From Streptomyces sp. Ag109_O5-10 (GTDB lineage: Bacteria; Actinomycetota; Actinomycetes; Streptomycetales; Streptomycetaceae): 64,000 nt of DNA. The stretch is taken from assembly GCF_900105755.1 (NCBI RefSeq), contig NZ_FNTQ01000001.1:2790001-2854000 (forward strand). The letters are read 5' to 3'. The translations under genes and the position numbers were made by a program. Positions 25,611 through 34,631 of this stretch are shown here, in pieces. How positions within the stretch are numbered: position 1 is the stretch's first letter; each line of letters opens with the position of its first letter. The notes under the pieces were generated by a model. That model was not told where the DNA came from and did not search any database. It saw only the letters and a program-made list of their open reading frames with translations.

Positions 25611-27323
25611 TCAGAGGAAGTACAGGCGGTTGAGGGAGACGGAGTCGGCGGGCTCGGAGTGGATCGGTTCGCCGTCGAGGGTGACCAGGCCGGTGCGCTG
25701 GTCGACGTCGACCGCTCCGGTGCGGGAGTTGCGCCGCAGGTCGGCCGGTCCGATGCCGCGGGTGCCGCGGACCGCGACCCGGCGGCGCCGGGTGGGCATG
25801 GTGTCGTGGCCCTGGTCGAGGGCGGCCTGTGCCACGAACGCGACGGAGATGTCGGCCGGGGTGGCGCCGTGCGCCCCGAACTGGGGGCCGAGCACGAGGG
25901 GTTCACAGGTGTCGGTGGCCGCGTTCGGGTCACCGGTGACGCCGAACGCCGGGAAGCCGGACTTGAGGACGAGCTGCGGCTTGGCCCCGAAGTACTCGGG
26001 CGACCACAGAACGATGTCCGCCAGCTTGCCGACCTCGATCGAACCGACCTCGTGCGCGAGGCCGTGGGCGATGGCCGGGTTGATGGTCAGCTTGGCCATG
26101 TACCGGAGCACGCGCTCGTTGTCGTGGCCGTCGTCCGGGGCGCCCAGCTCGGCCTTCATCTTGCCGGCCATGGCGAAGGTCCGGCGGACGGTCTCCCCGG
26201 CCCGGCCCATGCCCTGCGCGTCGGACGAGGTGATGCCGATCGCGCCCAGGTCGTGGAGCACGTCCTCGGCGCCCATGGTCCCGGCACGGATCCGGTCGCG
26301 GGCCATGGCGGCGTCGCCGGGCAGGTCGGTCTTGAGGTCGTGGACGGAGACGATCATCCCGTAGTGCTCGGCGACCGCGTCCCGGCCGAAGGGCAGGGTG
26401 GGGTTGGTGGAGGACCCGATGACGTGGGGGACGCCGGCCATCTTCAGGACGTTGGGCACGTGCCCGCCGCCGCAGCCCTCGATGTGGAAGGCGTGGATGG
26501 TGCGGCCCTCCAGGACCCGGAGGGTGTCCTCGACCGACAGGCACTCGTTCAGCCCGTCGCTGTGCAGGGCGACCTGGACGTCGTGTTCCTCGGCGACCCG
26601 CAGGGCCGTGTCCAGGGCGCGGGTGTGGGCGCCCATGTCCTCGTGCACCTTGAAGCCGGAGGCGCCGCCCTCGGCCAGGGCCTCGACCAGCGGGGCCGCG
26701 TGCGAGGACGAACCCCGGCCCAGGAAGCCGATGTTGACCGGCCACGCGTCGAAGGCGTCGAACGCGCGCTTCAGCGCCCAGGGCGAGTTGACGCCGACGC
26801 CCCACACCGGCCCGAACTCCTGCCCGATGATCGTCGTGACACCGGAGGCCAGCGAGGCCTCCATGATGCGGGGCGACAGCAGGTGGACGTGCGTGTCGAC
26901 GGCCCCGGCGGTGGCGATGAGCCCCTCGCCGGACACGATCGAGGTGCCGGTGCCGACGACTACGTCCACGCCGTCGAGGGTGTCGGGGTTCCCGGCCCGT
27001 CCGATCGAGCAGATCCGCCCCTCGCGGATGCCGATGGACACCTTCCGGATCCCCAGCACGGCGTCGATGACGACGACGTTGCTGATCACGACGTCGCAGG
27101 TCTCCCGGACGGCGGCGGCCTTGAGGTGCAGGCCGTCCCTGGCCGTCTTGCCGAAGCCGGCCAGGAACTCGTCCCCGTAGCGCTGGGAGTCCTCCTCGAC
27201 GCGGATCACGAGGCCCGAGTCCCCGAGGCGGACGCGGTCGCCGGCACGGGGACCGTGGGTGGCCGCGTACTCGTGCGGCGTGAGGCGGCGGGCCTCGGCG
27301 GGGTGGCCTCCGGGACGGCTCAT
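25611..27323 (-). CDS. ureC: Urease alpha subunit-like protein, divergent flap
   Basis: This 570-aa amidohydrolase is homologous to urease alpha subunits. The nickel ligands are all present: His145 and His147 (DTHVH), the carbamylated Lys225 (FKVHED), His254 (ALHSDGLNE), His280 (HAFHIEG) and Asp368 (SSDAQGMGR). The active-site flap differs: canonical MVCHHLD reads IVSVHDL here, so the flap cysteine is Val327 while the catalytic His328 stays. Other canonical signatures also deviate. Its start overlaps ureAB by ATGA. No ureD, E, F or G genes lie nearby. It could be a true urease served by accessory proteins encoded elsewhere, or an amidohydrolase for another guanidino/ureido substrate. Confidence 0.88.
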   Translation of the reverse strand: MSRPGGHPAEARRLTPHEYAATHGPRAGDRVRLGDSGLVIRVEEDSQRYGDEFLAGFGKTARDGLHLKAAAVRETCDVVISNVVVIDAVLGIRKVSIGIREGRICSIGRAGNPDTLDGVDVVVGTGTSIVSGEGLIATAGAVDTHVHLLSPRIMEASLASGVTTIIGQEFGPVWGVGVNSPWALKRAFDAFDAWPVNIGFLGRGSSSHAAPLVEALAEGGASGFKVHEDMGAHTRALDTALRVAEEHDVQVALHSDGLNECLSVEDTLRVLEGRTIHAFHIEGCGGGHVPNVLKMAGVPHVIGSSTNPTLPFGRDAVAEHYGMIVSVHDLKTDLPGDAAMARDRIRAGTMGAEDVLHDLGAIGITSSDAQGMGRAGETVRRTFAMAGKMKAELGAPDDGHDNERVLRYMAKLTINPAIAHGLAHEVGSIEVGKLADIVLWSPEYFGAKPQLVLKSGFPAFGVTGDPNAATDTCEPLVLGPQFGAHGATPADISVAFVAQAALDQGHDTMPTRRRRVAVRGTRGIGPADLRRNSRTGAVDVDQRTGLVTLDGEPIHSEPADSVSLNRLYFL

Positions 27324-28021
27324 CGATCAGCCTCCTCTGTCTCTCGTACACCCAGGTATCCGCAGGCGGCGGCGCGGCGCAGCGCCTCCTCGCGGGCGCC
27401 GGGCGCGTCCAGCGGCCCGTCCACGAGCCCGGCGAAGCCGATGGCGACCCGGTCGCCGCCGATCGGCACCAGACCGACCTCCAGCGAGTCCCCCGGCCCG
27501 AACCGCACGGACGACCCGGCGGGTACGGCGAGCCGCAGGCCGTAGGCGGCGGCGCGGTCGAAGTCGAGGCGCGGATTGGCCTCGAAGAAGTGGAAGTGCG
27601 AGGTGACGGAGACGGGCACGGCGGCGGTGTTGGTGACGGTCAGCCGTACGACCGCCTCCGGGTCGGCGTGCCCGGGCCCCGGCAGCAGTGCGCCGGGCGC
27701 GTCCTCGCCCAGTCCCCCGCCCCCGATCGGGTCGGTGACCACGGCTAGCCTGGAGCCGTCGTCGAAGACGGCCTCGACGTGCACCTCGGTGACGATGTCG
27801 GCGACGCCGGGCAGCACGTCGGCCGGGCCGAGCACGGAGCGGGCCGCCTCGATCGCCTCGGCGAGCCGCCGGCCGTCCCGGGCGGCCTCGCAGACTGTGT
27901 CCGCGATCAGCGCGGTGGCCTCCGGCACGTTGAGCCGGAGGCCCCGGGCGCGGCGGGCACGGGCCAGCTCGGCGGCACCGAAGAGCAGCAGCCGGTCACG
28001 TTCCGTGGGGGTCAGTCGCAC
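27320..28021 (-). CDS. ureAB: Fused urease gamma-beta subunit
   Basis: This 233-aa fusion has UreA at about 1-100 (VRLTPTERDRLLLFGAAELA; RGLRLNVPEA) and UreB at about 105-220 (VTNTAAVPVSVTSHFHFFEAN; DRAAAYGLRLAVPAGSSVRF). Fused forms occur in several actinomycetes and Helicobacter. GTG 28021 is chosen because aaggagg lies about eight bases upstream and the product then begins like other UreA proteins; the GTG at 28030 would touch the ribosome site. It leads the operon and overlaps ureC by four bases. Confidence 0.9.
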   Translation of the reverse strand: MRLTPTERDRLLLFGAAELARARRARGLRLNVPEATALIADTVCEAARDGRRLAEAIEAARSVLGPADVLPGVADIVTEVHVEAVFDDGSRLAVVTDPIGGGGLGEDAPGALLPGPGHADPEAVVRLTVTNTAAVPVSVTSHFHFFEANPRLDFDRAAAYGLRLAVPAGSSVRFGPGDSLEVGLVPIGGDRVAIGFAGLVDGPLDAPGAREEALRRAAACGYLGVRETEEADR

Positions 28022-28058
28022 GCCCGGCACCTCCTTAGCTTCCTCATCCGTGGCTCCC

Positions 28059-28077
28059 TTTAGAACAACACTCTAAA
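28059..28077. promoter_or_regulatory. Operator candidate between ureAB and the NCS1 permease
   Basis: TTTAGA-acaacac-TCTAAA is a perfect 6-bp inverted repeat in the divergent promoter region, the only AT-rich palindrome there. It is a likely target of the TetR protein at 23946-24545. Confidence 0.55.
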
Positions 28078-28174
28078 TGCCCGCATACGAGAAGGGAACC
28101 ATTGACATCGCACGCCGGGTCACCCACATTGAACGTCGCTCTAACTCGTGGACGGCCGTCGAAGGAGACCAGCC

Positions 28175-29641
28175 ATGCCGATAGAACAGCGCGGAGTCGA
28201 CACGATCCCGGACGAGGAACGCACCAGTGGCCCGAGGGACCTGGTCTCGATCCTGCTCGGCTCCAACCTCTGCCTCGGCGTGATCATCTTCGGCTGGCTG
28301 CCGCCGTCCTTCGGGCTCGGCTGGTGGGCGTCGGTGAGCGCGATCGTGGCGGGCACGCTGATCGGCACGGTCTTCACGGCCCCGCTGGCGCTGGTCTCGC
28401 TGCGCACCGCCACCAACCTCTCCACCTCCTCGGGCGCCCAGTTCGGGGTGCGCGGGCGGCTGGTGGGCTCGGTGGTGGGCCTGCTGCTGGCCCTCGGGTA
28501 CACCGCGCTGACCGTGTGGATCGGCGGCGACGTGATGGTGAGCGTGCTGGGCCGGCTGTTCGGGCTGCCCGCGGACGGGGTTGCGTACGCCGTGGTCTAC
28601 ACGGTGCTCGCGGGGGCGACGGTGGCGGGCGCGGTCTACGGCTACCGGGTGCTGCTCGCGATGTCCAAGGTCCTCGCCGTCGGCATGACGGCCCTGCTGC
28701 TCCTCGGGATCTTCGCCTACGCCCCGCACTTCACCACCTCCGCGCTGCCGGAGGCGGGCGGCTACCTGCTGGGCGGCTTCTGGCCGACCTGGTGTCTGGC
28801 GGCGGTGGCGGCGGGCCTGTCCGGGCCGGTCGCCTTCATCACCCTCCTCGGCGACTACACCCGCTACATCTCCCCGGCCCGCCACACCTCCCGCCGGGTC
28901 CTGCACGCGACCTGGCTGGGCCTGGTCCTGGGCCTGCTGGTGCCGCAGCTCTTCGGCACGTTCACCGCGTACGCGGCACGGGCGGCGGCGGACTACGCGG
29001 GCCCGCTGGTGTCGGCCTCCCCCGCCTGGTACCTGGTCCCACTCCTGCTCTCCGCCTCCGCGGGCTCGGTGGGCAACGCGGGCCTCATGCTCTACTCCAT
29101 GGGTCTCGACCTCGACGCGATCCTCCCCCGGGCGTCCCGCGCCCGCGCCACGTACACGGTCGCCATCGTCGCCACGGCCTGCGTCTTCGCCGGCCACTAC
29201 GCCTGGAACGCCCAGTCCGCGATGACGTCCTTCGTCCTCCTCCTCACCGCCATCGGCACCCCGTGGGCGGTCATCACCCTGATCGGCTTCGCCCGCTGCC
29301 GGGGCGTGTACGACGCGGACGCCCTCCAGGTCTTCAACCGGCGCTCGCGGGGCGGCGTCTACTGGTACCGGGCGGGCTGGAACATCCGGGCGACCGTCTC
29401 CTGGGCGCTGGGAGCGGGCGTCGGCCTGCTGGCGGTCTCCCTGCCGACGTACGAGGGACCACTGCTGTCGCTCACGGGCGGGGTGGACTGCAGCTTCCTG
29501 CTGTCGGGGCTGGTGGGCGGCACGGTCTGTCTGCTGCTGGAACCCGGGAGCGGCGGCGGCCCGGCCCGGACTCGCTCAGCCCGTCCGGGGTCCGAGGACG
29601 AGGACCGGTCCGCACCGCCCCTCAGCCCGTCCGGAGTCTGA
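28175..29641 (+). CDS. NCS1 family nucleobase/allantoin-type permease
   Basis: This 488-aa protein has about 12 membrane segments and the NCS1 layout (LLGSNLCLGVIIFGWLPPSFGLGW in segment 1; GDYTRYISP after segment 6). The family imports cytosine, uracil, allantoin, hydantoins and related compounds with sodium or protons. gaaggag precedes ATG 28175. The last 35 residues (PARTRSARPGSEDEDRSAPP and onward) are encoded by dispersed intergenic repeat sequence and look like a recent C-terminal extension. Divergence from the urease-like operon suggests it imports that operon's substrate. Confidence 0.88.
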   Translation: MPIEQRGVDTIPDEERTSGPRDLVSILLGSNLCLGVIIFGWLPPSFGLGWWASVSAIVAGTLIGTVFTAPLALVSLRTATNLSTSSGAQFGVRGRLVGSVVGLLLALGYTALTVWIGGDVMVSVLGRLFGLPADGVAYAVVYTVLAGATVAGAVYGYRVLLAMSKVLAVGMTALLLLGIFAYAPHFTTSALPEAGGYLLGGFWPTWCLAAVAAGLSGPVAFITLLGDYTRYISPARHTSRRVLHATWLGLVLGLLVPQLFGTFTAYAARAAADYAGPLVSASPAWYLVPLLLSASAGSVGNAGLMLYSMGLDLDAILPRASRARATYTVAIVATACVFAGHYAWNAQSAMTSFVLLLTAIGTPWAVITLIGFARCRGVYDADALQVFNRRSRGGVYWYRAGWNIRATVSWALGAGVGLLAVSLPTYEGPLLSLTGGVDCSFLLSGLVGGTVCLLLEPGSGGGPARTRSARPGSEDEDRSAPPLSPSGV

Positions 29642-29750
29642 CGACGAAGACCGGTCCACACCACCCCCCACCCCACCCGGCCTCCGAAGACAAAGACCGG
29701 ACAGCACCACTTTCCAGCCCGTCCGGCGTTCGAGGACGAGGCCGTTCAGG
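29571..29750 (+). repeat. Array of agcccgtccgg-cgaggacga repeats
   Basis: About four degenerate copies of cagcccgtccggngtncgag followed by gacgangaccgg start near 29576, 29624, 29676 and 29715. The first two are read as the C-terminus of the permease. The gcccgtccggcgttt core returns inside the perfect hairpin at 42502-42548. It is a dispersed Streptomyces repeat family in my recollection. Confidence 0.7.
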
Positions 29751-29755
29751 CCGAC

Positions 29756-29779
29756 GGGGGGCTGGGGACGCAGCCCCCC
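29756..29779. terminator. Bidirectional terminator between permease and kamA
   Basis: ggggggct and agcccccc form a perfect 8-bp stem with an eight-base loop between convergent genes. Confidence 0.7.
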
Positions 29780-29789
29780 GGAAGGACCG

Positions 29790-31091
29790 TCACCCCGGCT
29801 CCAGCCCCGGCAGGAACCGGCTCTCCCCGAACGCCGGCTTCAGGTCGGTCCACCACGTCGCCCCCTCGTCGTAGGCGGCGAAGAACGGCCGGTCGACCAG
29901 GCCCGGATCGCGGGCTTGGATCAGGTGGAGGACGAAGACCCGCTCACCGGCCACCTCGGCGACGCCGTCCACGCAGACCTTGCCCGGCATCGCCGACATG
30001 ACCGGCCCGCGGACCGTACGGGCGAGACCGGACACGCGCGCGTAGGCGTCGCGGAAGACGGCGTGGCCGCGGGCCAGCGGGACGCCGAAGTAGCCCTGCG
30101 GACCGGTGTCCCGCTCCACGAACTGGTAGTACGGCACCGCACCCAGCGTGGTCGTGGTCTCCCACAGCTCGGCCCAGGCCTCCGCGCTGTCGTTGATCCC
30201 GGCCACCAGCGGACCCTGGCAGCGGATCACGGCCCCGGTGTCCCGGACGCGTCGCATCGCCTCCCGTACGACGGGCGGGCGCAGCTCCTGCGGGTGCGTG
30301 AAGTGGGCCATGAGCGCCAGGTGCCGCCCACTCGCCACCACCTCCTCGAAGAGCCGCAGCAGGTCGTCGGCGTCGCGGTCGGTGGTGAAGCGGTACGGCC
30401 AGAAGGCGAGGGACTTGGTGCCGATGCGGATCGAGCGGACGGTGTCGATCCCCAGCAGGGGCTCGACGTAGCGGCGCAGCACCTCCGTGCTCATCACCAG
30501 CGGGTCGCCGCCGGTGACCAGGACGCTGGCGACCTCGGGGTGGGCCCGCAGATAGGAACCGGTGGCCGCGATGTCGTCGGTCGCGATGCGCAGGTCGGCC
30601 TCGCCGACGAACTGCGGCCAGCGGAAGCAGTAGGTGCAGTACGCGTGGCAGGTCTGGCCCTGGCGCGGAAAGACCAGCACCGTCTCCGGGTACTTGTGCT
30701 GCAGGCCGGTCAGCCGCTGCCCCTCGTGCACGGGGACGTTGGCGTCGAGCTGGCCGGAGGGGTGCGGGTTGAGCCGCATCCGGATCTCGTGCGCGGCGCG
30801 CTGGATCTCGGCGCGCGGCGCGTCCCTCGCCAGCAGGTCGGCCATCCGGCGGACGTCGGGGGCGGGCAGCATCCCGGACTGCGGGAAGGTCAGCCGGAAG
30901 ACCGGGTCCTCGGGTACGGCCGTCCAGTCGATCAGCTCGTCGACGACGTACGCGTTGGTACGGAACGGCAGGACCGAGGAGACCGCCCGCAGCGCCAGCC
31001 GCTGATCGTCCGTCAGGGAGACACGCCGGAGCAGACCGTCCAGGTCACGGGGCGTGAAGGCGCGAAAGCGGGGGTGGTGCGCTGAGCTCAT
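29790..31091 (-). CDS. KamA family radical SAM aminomutase-like protein
   Basis: This 433-aa protein has the radical SAM cluster motif CHAYCTYC (Cys148, 152, 155) and the lysine 2,3-aminomutase layout: VFPRQGQTCHAYCTYCFR, VLVTGGDPLVMSTEVLRRYV, RIGTKSLAFWPYR and CQGPLVAGINDSAEAW. The enzyme family shifts an amino group with PLP and SAM, making beta-amino acids. Substrate is not decided by the sequence. Unusually, no acetyltransferase or export gene for beta-lysine is adjacent; the upstream partner, 14 bases away, is a membrane protein, so the two are probably one transcript. Confidence 0.88.
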   Translation of the reverse strand: MSSAHHPRFRAFTPRDLDGLLRRVSLTDDQRLALRAVSSVLPFRTNAYVVDELIDWTAVPEDPVFRLTFPQSGMLPAPDVRRMADLLARDAPRAEIQRAAHEIRMRLNPHPSGQLDANVPVHEGQRLTGLQHKYPETVLVFPRQGQTCHAYCTYCFRWPQFVGEADLRIATDDIAATGSYLRAHPEVASVLVTGGDPLVMSTEVLRRYVEPLLGIDTVRSIRIGTKSLAFWPYRFTTDRDADDLLRLFEEVVASGRHLALMAHFTHPQELRPPVVREAMRRVRDTGAVIRCQGPLVAGINDSAEAWAELWETTTTLGAVPYYQFVERDTGPQGYFGVPLARGHAVFRDAYARVSGLARTVRGPVMSAMPGKVCVDGVAEVAGERVFVLHLIQARDPGLVDRPFFAAYDEGATWWTDLKPAFGESRFLPGLEPG

Positions 31092-31105
31092 GGTGCGGGG
31101 GCCCT

Positions 31106-32179
31106 CTATTCCGTGACCAGGACCGTGGACGGCCGCAACTCCACGAAGGCGGCCGCCTGCGCATCGTACTTCTCCCCGAAGTGGTGGATGAGCCGGCGAT
31201 GCAGCTCGCTCTCGTCGTCCACGACGATGACCTCGTGCGCGCCGGATCCGGTCAGCGTCTCGCTGTAGGCGCTGAGTTGGTCGAGCCGGTGGCGGGCCAG
31301 GTAGGTGACGAGGTCCGGGGCGGCGACGTACAGCCGGTCGTCGAGGAAGACGAAGTGGCAGACGAACTCGCGTCGCCCGTCCGTGGCGTCGACGAGGGTG
31401 ACGGGCAGGCGGGTGAACCGGTCCATCGGCTTGCCCTGCTGCCACAGTTCGTCGAAGCGCTGTTCGACGAAGGTGCCCAGCGGAGAGCGGACCGCCACCT
31501 CCAGCTGGACCCCCTCGCCGGAGAGCCGGCCGACGGTCAGGAAGGAGACCAGGCAGCGCTCGTCCCAGCGGTAGAGGGTGACGCCGGGGGAGGTGGAGCA
31601 CAGCCGCACCTCCAGGAGCTGCCGGGAGGCGGTGTCCAGGCGGCGGGCGAACCCGTCCAGGGTGCGCAGGTTACGCATGATGTCGCGGCGGATGTCGGCG
31701 CTCTGCTCGCCCAGTTCGCGGCCGCGCAGGATGACGGCGAGGGAGTCGGGGTCCAGGAGCAGGATCTGCACCCGGGCACCGCTCGCGGTGGCGGACCTGA
31801 CGCCCCGGAACAGGCGCTCGGAGAACTGCGGGCCGAACAGGTTGGAGAAGGTGTCGAGGACCTTCACGTTCGAGGTGGCGCCGTGCACCTGGGCGGCGAA
31901 CCACTCGTAGTCCAGCCGGGTGTGCTCGCGGACCCGGCCCTCCTGGGCCCGGGATATCAGCGGGCCGATGACGAACACGGTGACGACCACGCCGACGATG
32001 TCGGTGCCGAGGTTGAGGGCGAGGTTCTGCCCGTAGTTGTCCATCGTCGAGGCCCGCCACAGCAGCAGGCCCGCGACGGCGGTGAGCAGGGCGAGCACGG
32101 TGAGGCTCTGCGGGCGGCGCGGCGTGCGTAACGTGCGCATCAGCCAGCGCAGCCGAGGCATCGGCGACCGTCCGCTCAC
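31106..32179 (-). CDS. Membrane-anchored PLD-like domain protein
   Basis: This 357-aa protein has two membrane segments (about 25-42 and 55-74) and then a cytoplasmic domain with the pattern FSERLFRGVRSATASGARVQI, LLLDPDS, RLCSTSPGVTLYRWDERCLVSF, reminiscent of phospholipase D-like or DUF5919-type sensor modules. No intact HKD pair is visible, so hydrolase activity is doubtful. The GTG start follows ggaggg. It precedes the KamA gene by 14 bases; such pairing suggests a functional link, but none is known to me. Confidence 0.6.
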   Translation of the reverse strand: MSGRSPMPRLRWLMRTLRTPRRPQSLTVLALLTAVAGLLLWRASTMDNYGQNLALNLGTDIVGVVVTVFVIGPLISRAQEGRVREHTRLDYEWFAAQVHGATSNVKVLDTFSNLFGPQFSERLFRGVRSATASGARVQILLLDPDSLAVILRGRELGEQSADIRRDIMRNLRTLDGFARRLDTASRQLLEVRLCSTSPGVTLYRWDERCLVSFLTVGRLSGEGVQLEVAVRSPLGTFVEQRFDELWQQGKPMDRFTRLPVTLVDATDGRREFVCHFVFLDDRLYVAAPDLVTYLARHRLDQLSAYSETLTGSGAHEVIVVDDESELHRRLIHHFGEKYDAQAAAFVELRPSTVLVTE

Positions 32180-32260
32180 GCGTGCTCCCTCCCCCGTGCG
32201 GACTCAGGAGATACCCGTACGGGGGAGGTGATACGCGTCGAACGGACACCCGAAGATCGA

Positions 32261-33349
32261 TCAGCCGAGCTGGTGCATCCAGCCGTGCTTGTCCTCGGCC
32301 TTGCCGCGCTGGATGTCGAGGAGGGCCTCGCGGAGCCTGAGGGTGACCTCGCCGGGCTCGCCGCCCGACTGCTGCCACTCGGCGGTCGCGCGCTTGACCG
32401 TGCCGACGGGGGTGATCACGGCGGCGGTGCCGCAGGCGAAGACCTCGGTGAGGGTGCCGTTCTCGGAGTCGCGCTGCCACTGCTCGATGGAGACCCGGGC
32501 CTCCTCGGACTCGTAGCCGAGGTCGCGGGCGACGGTGAGGAGGGAGTCGCGGGTGACGCCTTCGAGGATGGAGCCGGTGAGGGTCGGGGTGACGATCTTG
32601 TCGCCGTACACGAAGTACAGGTTCATGCCGCCGAGCTCCTCGACCCACTTGTGCTCGACCGCGTCGAGGTAGCAGACCTGGTCGCAGCCCTGGGCGGCGG
32701 CCTCGGCCTGGGCGAGCAGGGAGGCCGCGTAGTTGCCGCCGGTCTTGGCGTCGCCCATGCCGCCCGGGACGGCGCGGACGCGGTCCTCGGAGGCCCAGAT
32801 GGAGACCGGCTTCACGCCGCCGGGGAAGTAGGCGCCGGCCGGGGAGGCGATGACCAGGAAGAGGTACTCGTTGGCCGGCTTGACGCCCAGGCCGACCTCG
32901 GTGGCGATCATGAAGGGGCGCAGGTAGAGGGATTCCTCGCCGCCGTGTGCCGGAACCCACGCCTTGTCCTGCTGGACGAGCAGGTCGCAGGCCTCGATGA
33001 AGGTCTCCACCGGCAGCTCGGGCATGGCGAGCCGGCGGGCGGAACGCTGGAAGCGCTTGGCGTTCTGGTCGGGGCGGAAGGTGGCCACCGAGCCGTCGGG
33101 GCGGCGGTAGGCCTTCAGGCCCTCGAAGATCTCCTGGGCGTAGTGCAGGACGTTGGTGGCCGGGTCGAGGGGGATCGGCGCGTACGGGACGAGCTGGCCG
33201 TCGTGCCAGCCGCGGCCCTCGGTCCACTTGATCGTCACCATGTGGTCGGTGAAGTGGCGGCCGAATCCGGGGCTGGCCAGGATCGCCTCGCGCTCCGCGG
33301 CGGGCAGCGGGTGCGCGGACGGCTTGAGCTCGATCGTGGGCGTCGTCAT
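32261..33349 (-). CDS. ilvE: Branched-chain amino acid aminotransferase
   Basis: This 362-aa PLP fold-type IV enzyme interconverts Ile, Leu and Val with their 2-oxo acids. The PLP lysine is in [25 protein letters not shown] and [13 protein letters not shown] are the family loops. Length fits the actinomycete class. aagga lies before the ATG. A perfect palindrome GTCCTAGGAC sits at 33399-33408 about 50 bases upstream. It is separated from leuB by 238 bases and probably has its own promoter. Confidence 0.95.
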   Translation of the reverse strand: MTTPTIELKPSAHPLPAAEREAILASPGFGRHFTDHMVTIKWTEGRGWHDGQLVPYAPIPLDPATNVLHYAQEIFEGLKAYRRPDGSVATFRPDQNAKRFQRSARRLAMPELPVETFIEACDLLVQQDKAWVPAHGGEESLYLRPFMIATEVGLGVKPANEYLFLVIASPAGAYFPGGVKPVSIWASEDRVRAVPGGMGDAKTGGNYAASLLAQAEAAAQGCDQVCYLDAVEHKWVEELGGMNLYFVYGDKIVTPTLTGSILEGVTRDSLLTVARDLGYESEEARVSIEQWQRDSENGTLTEVFACGTAAVITPVGTVKRATAEWQQSGGEPGEVTLRLREALLDIQRGKAEDKHGWMHQLG

Positions 33350-33398
33350 GAGTAGGTGTCCTTCACCGGTTGTAGTGATGGGCCGCGCTCACACCCTT

Positions 33399-33408
33399 GT
33401 CCTAGGAC
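33399..33408. promoter_or_regulatory. Palindrome upstream of ilvE
   Basis: GTCCTAGGAC is a perfect 10-bp palindrome in the ilvE upstream region, with CCTAGG rare in this genome. It could be an operator; this is inference from position only. Confidence 0.3.
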
Positions 33409-33528
33409 GTCCGAGCATTCCCTCAGGGCGCGGCTCCGCGTTCGATTATCGCGCGGGGGCCGAGGTGGAAGGAATCGGGGTGAATGCGGACCCGGGGTCG
33501 ATGGTGGCACCCGGCGGCAGGCATGGGG

Positions 33529-33561
33529 AAGCCGCCGAGCGCTTGTGCGACCCGGCGGCTT
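33529..33561 (-). terminator. Hairpin after leuB
   Basis: aagccgccg and cggcggctt form a 9-bp stem with a 15-base loop about 30 bases past the leuB stop. Confidence 0.45.
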
Positions 33562-33587
33562 CTGAATGATCGGAGAAGCTCGGCGGG

Positions 33588-34631
33588 TCAGCCGGCTACT
33601 CGTACGGCGAGCGCGTCACCGATCTCCGAGGTGGAGCGGACGGGCTTGCCCTGGCGCTCGGTGAGGTCGGCGGTGACGGCCTCGTCGATGCGGGCGGCCT
33701 CGGCCTCGTAGCCGAGGTGGCGCAGCAGCAGGGCGACGGACAGGACCGTGGCGGTGGGGTCGGCCTTGCCCTGGCCGGCGATGTCGGGCGCGGAGCCGTG
33801 GACGGGCTCGAACATCGAGGGGAATTCGCGGGAGGGGTTGATGTTCCCGCTCGCCGCGACGCCGATGCCGCCGGAGACAGCCGCGGCGAGGTCGGTGATG
33901 ATGTCGCCGAAGAGGTTGTCGGTGACGATGACGTCGAAGCGGCCGGGGTCGGTGACCAGGTAGATGGTCGCCGCGTCGACGTGGATGTAGTCCGTGGTGA
34001 CCTCGGGGAACTCCGCGGCCACCTGGTTGAAGATGTTCGTCCACAGGTGCCCGGCGAAGGTCAGCACGTTGTTCTTGTGGACCAGCGTGAGCTTCTTGCG
34101 CGGGCGGGCCTGGGCGCGGGCGAAGGCGTCCCGCACGACGCGCTCGACGCCGAAGGCCGTGTTGACGGACACCTCGGTGGCGACCTCGTGCGCGGTGCCC
34201 TTGCGGATGGTGCCGCCGTTGCCGGTGTACGGGCCCTCGGTGCCCTCGCGGACCACGACGAAGTCGATCTGCGGCTCGCCGGCCAGCGGGGTGGCGACAC
34301 CCGGGAGGAGCTTCGACGGACGCAGGTTGACGTGGTGGTCGAAGGCGAAGCGGAGCTTCAGCAGGAAGCCGCGCTCCAGGACGCCGGAGGGCACGCTCGG
34401 GTCGCCGATGGCGCCCAGCAGGATGGCGTCGTGCTGCTTCAGCGCGTCGAGGTCGGCGCCGGTGAGCGTCTCACCGGTGGCGTGGTAGCGCTTGGCGCCG
34501 AAGTCGTACTCCTTGGTCTCCAGCTTCACGTCCCCCGGGAGGACGGCGGAGAGGACCTTGAGGCCTTCGGCCACGACTTCCTGCCCGATGCCGTCACCGG
34601 GGATCACTGCGAGATCGATGCTGCGAGACAT
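33588..34631 (-). CDS. leuB: 3-isopropylmalate dehydrogenase
   Basis: This 347-aa decarboxylating dehydrogenase acts in leucine synthesis and may also take 3-methylmalate from the citramalate route of isoleucine synthesis. [12 protein letters not shown] begins the protein. [14 protein letters not shown], the Lys in [10 protein letters not shown], the Asp residues of [15 protein letters not shown] and [16 protein letters not shown] are all intact. It belongs with ilvE, cimA and ilvBNC in this window. Confidence 0.95.
   Translation of the reverse strand: MSRSIDLAVIPGDGIGQEVVAEGLKVLSAVLPGDVKLETKEYDFGAKRYHATGETLTGADLDALKQHDAILLGAIGDPSVPSGVLERGFLLKLRFAFDHHVNLRPSKLLPGVATPLAGEPQIDFVVVREGTEGPYTGNGGTIRKGTAHEVATEVSVNTAFGVERVVRDAFARAQARPRKKLTLVHKNNVLTFAGHLWTNIFNQVAAEFPEVTTDYIHVDAATIYLVTDPGRFDVIVTDNLFGDIITDLAAAVSGGIGVAASGNINPSREFPSMFEPVHGSAPDIAGQGKADPTATVLSVALLLRHLGYEAEAARIDEAVTADLTERQGKPVRSTSEIGDALAVRVAG

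Noticed and set aside
31106..32179. Calling the membrane PLD-like protein an active phospholipase D
   Set aside because: No HxKxxxxD pair is visible; only the fold-level resemblance is supported.
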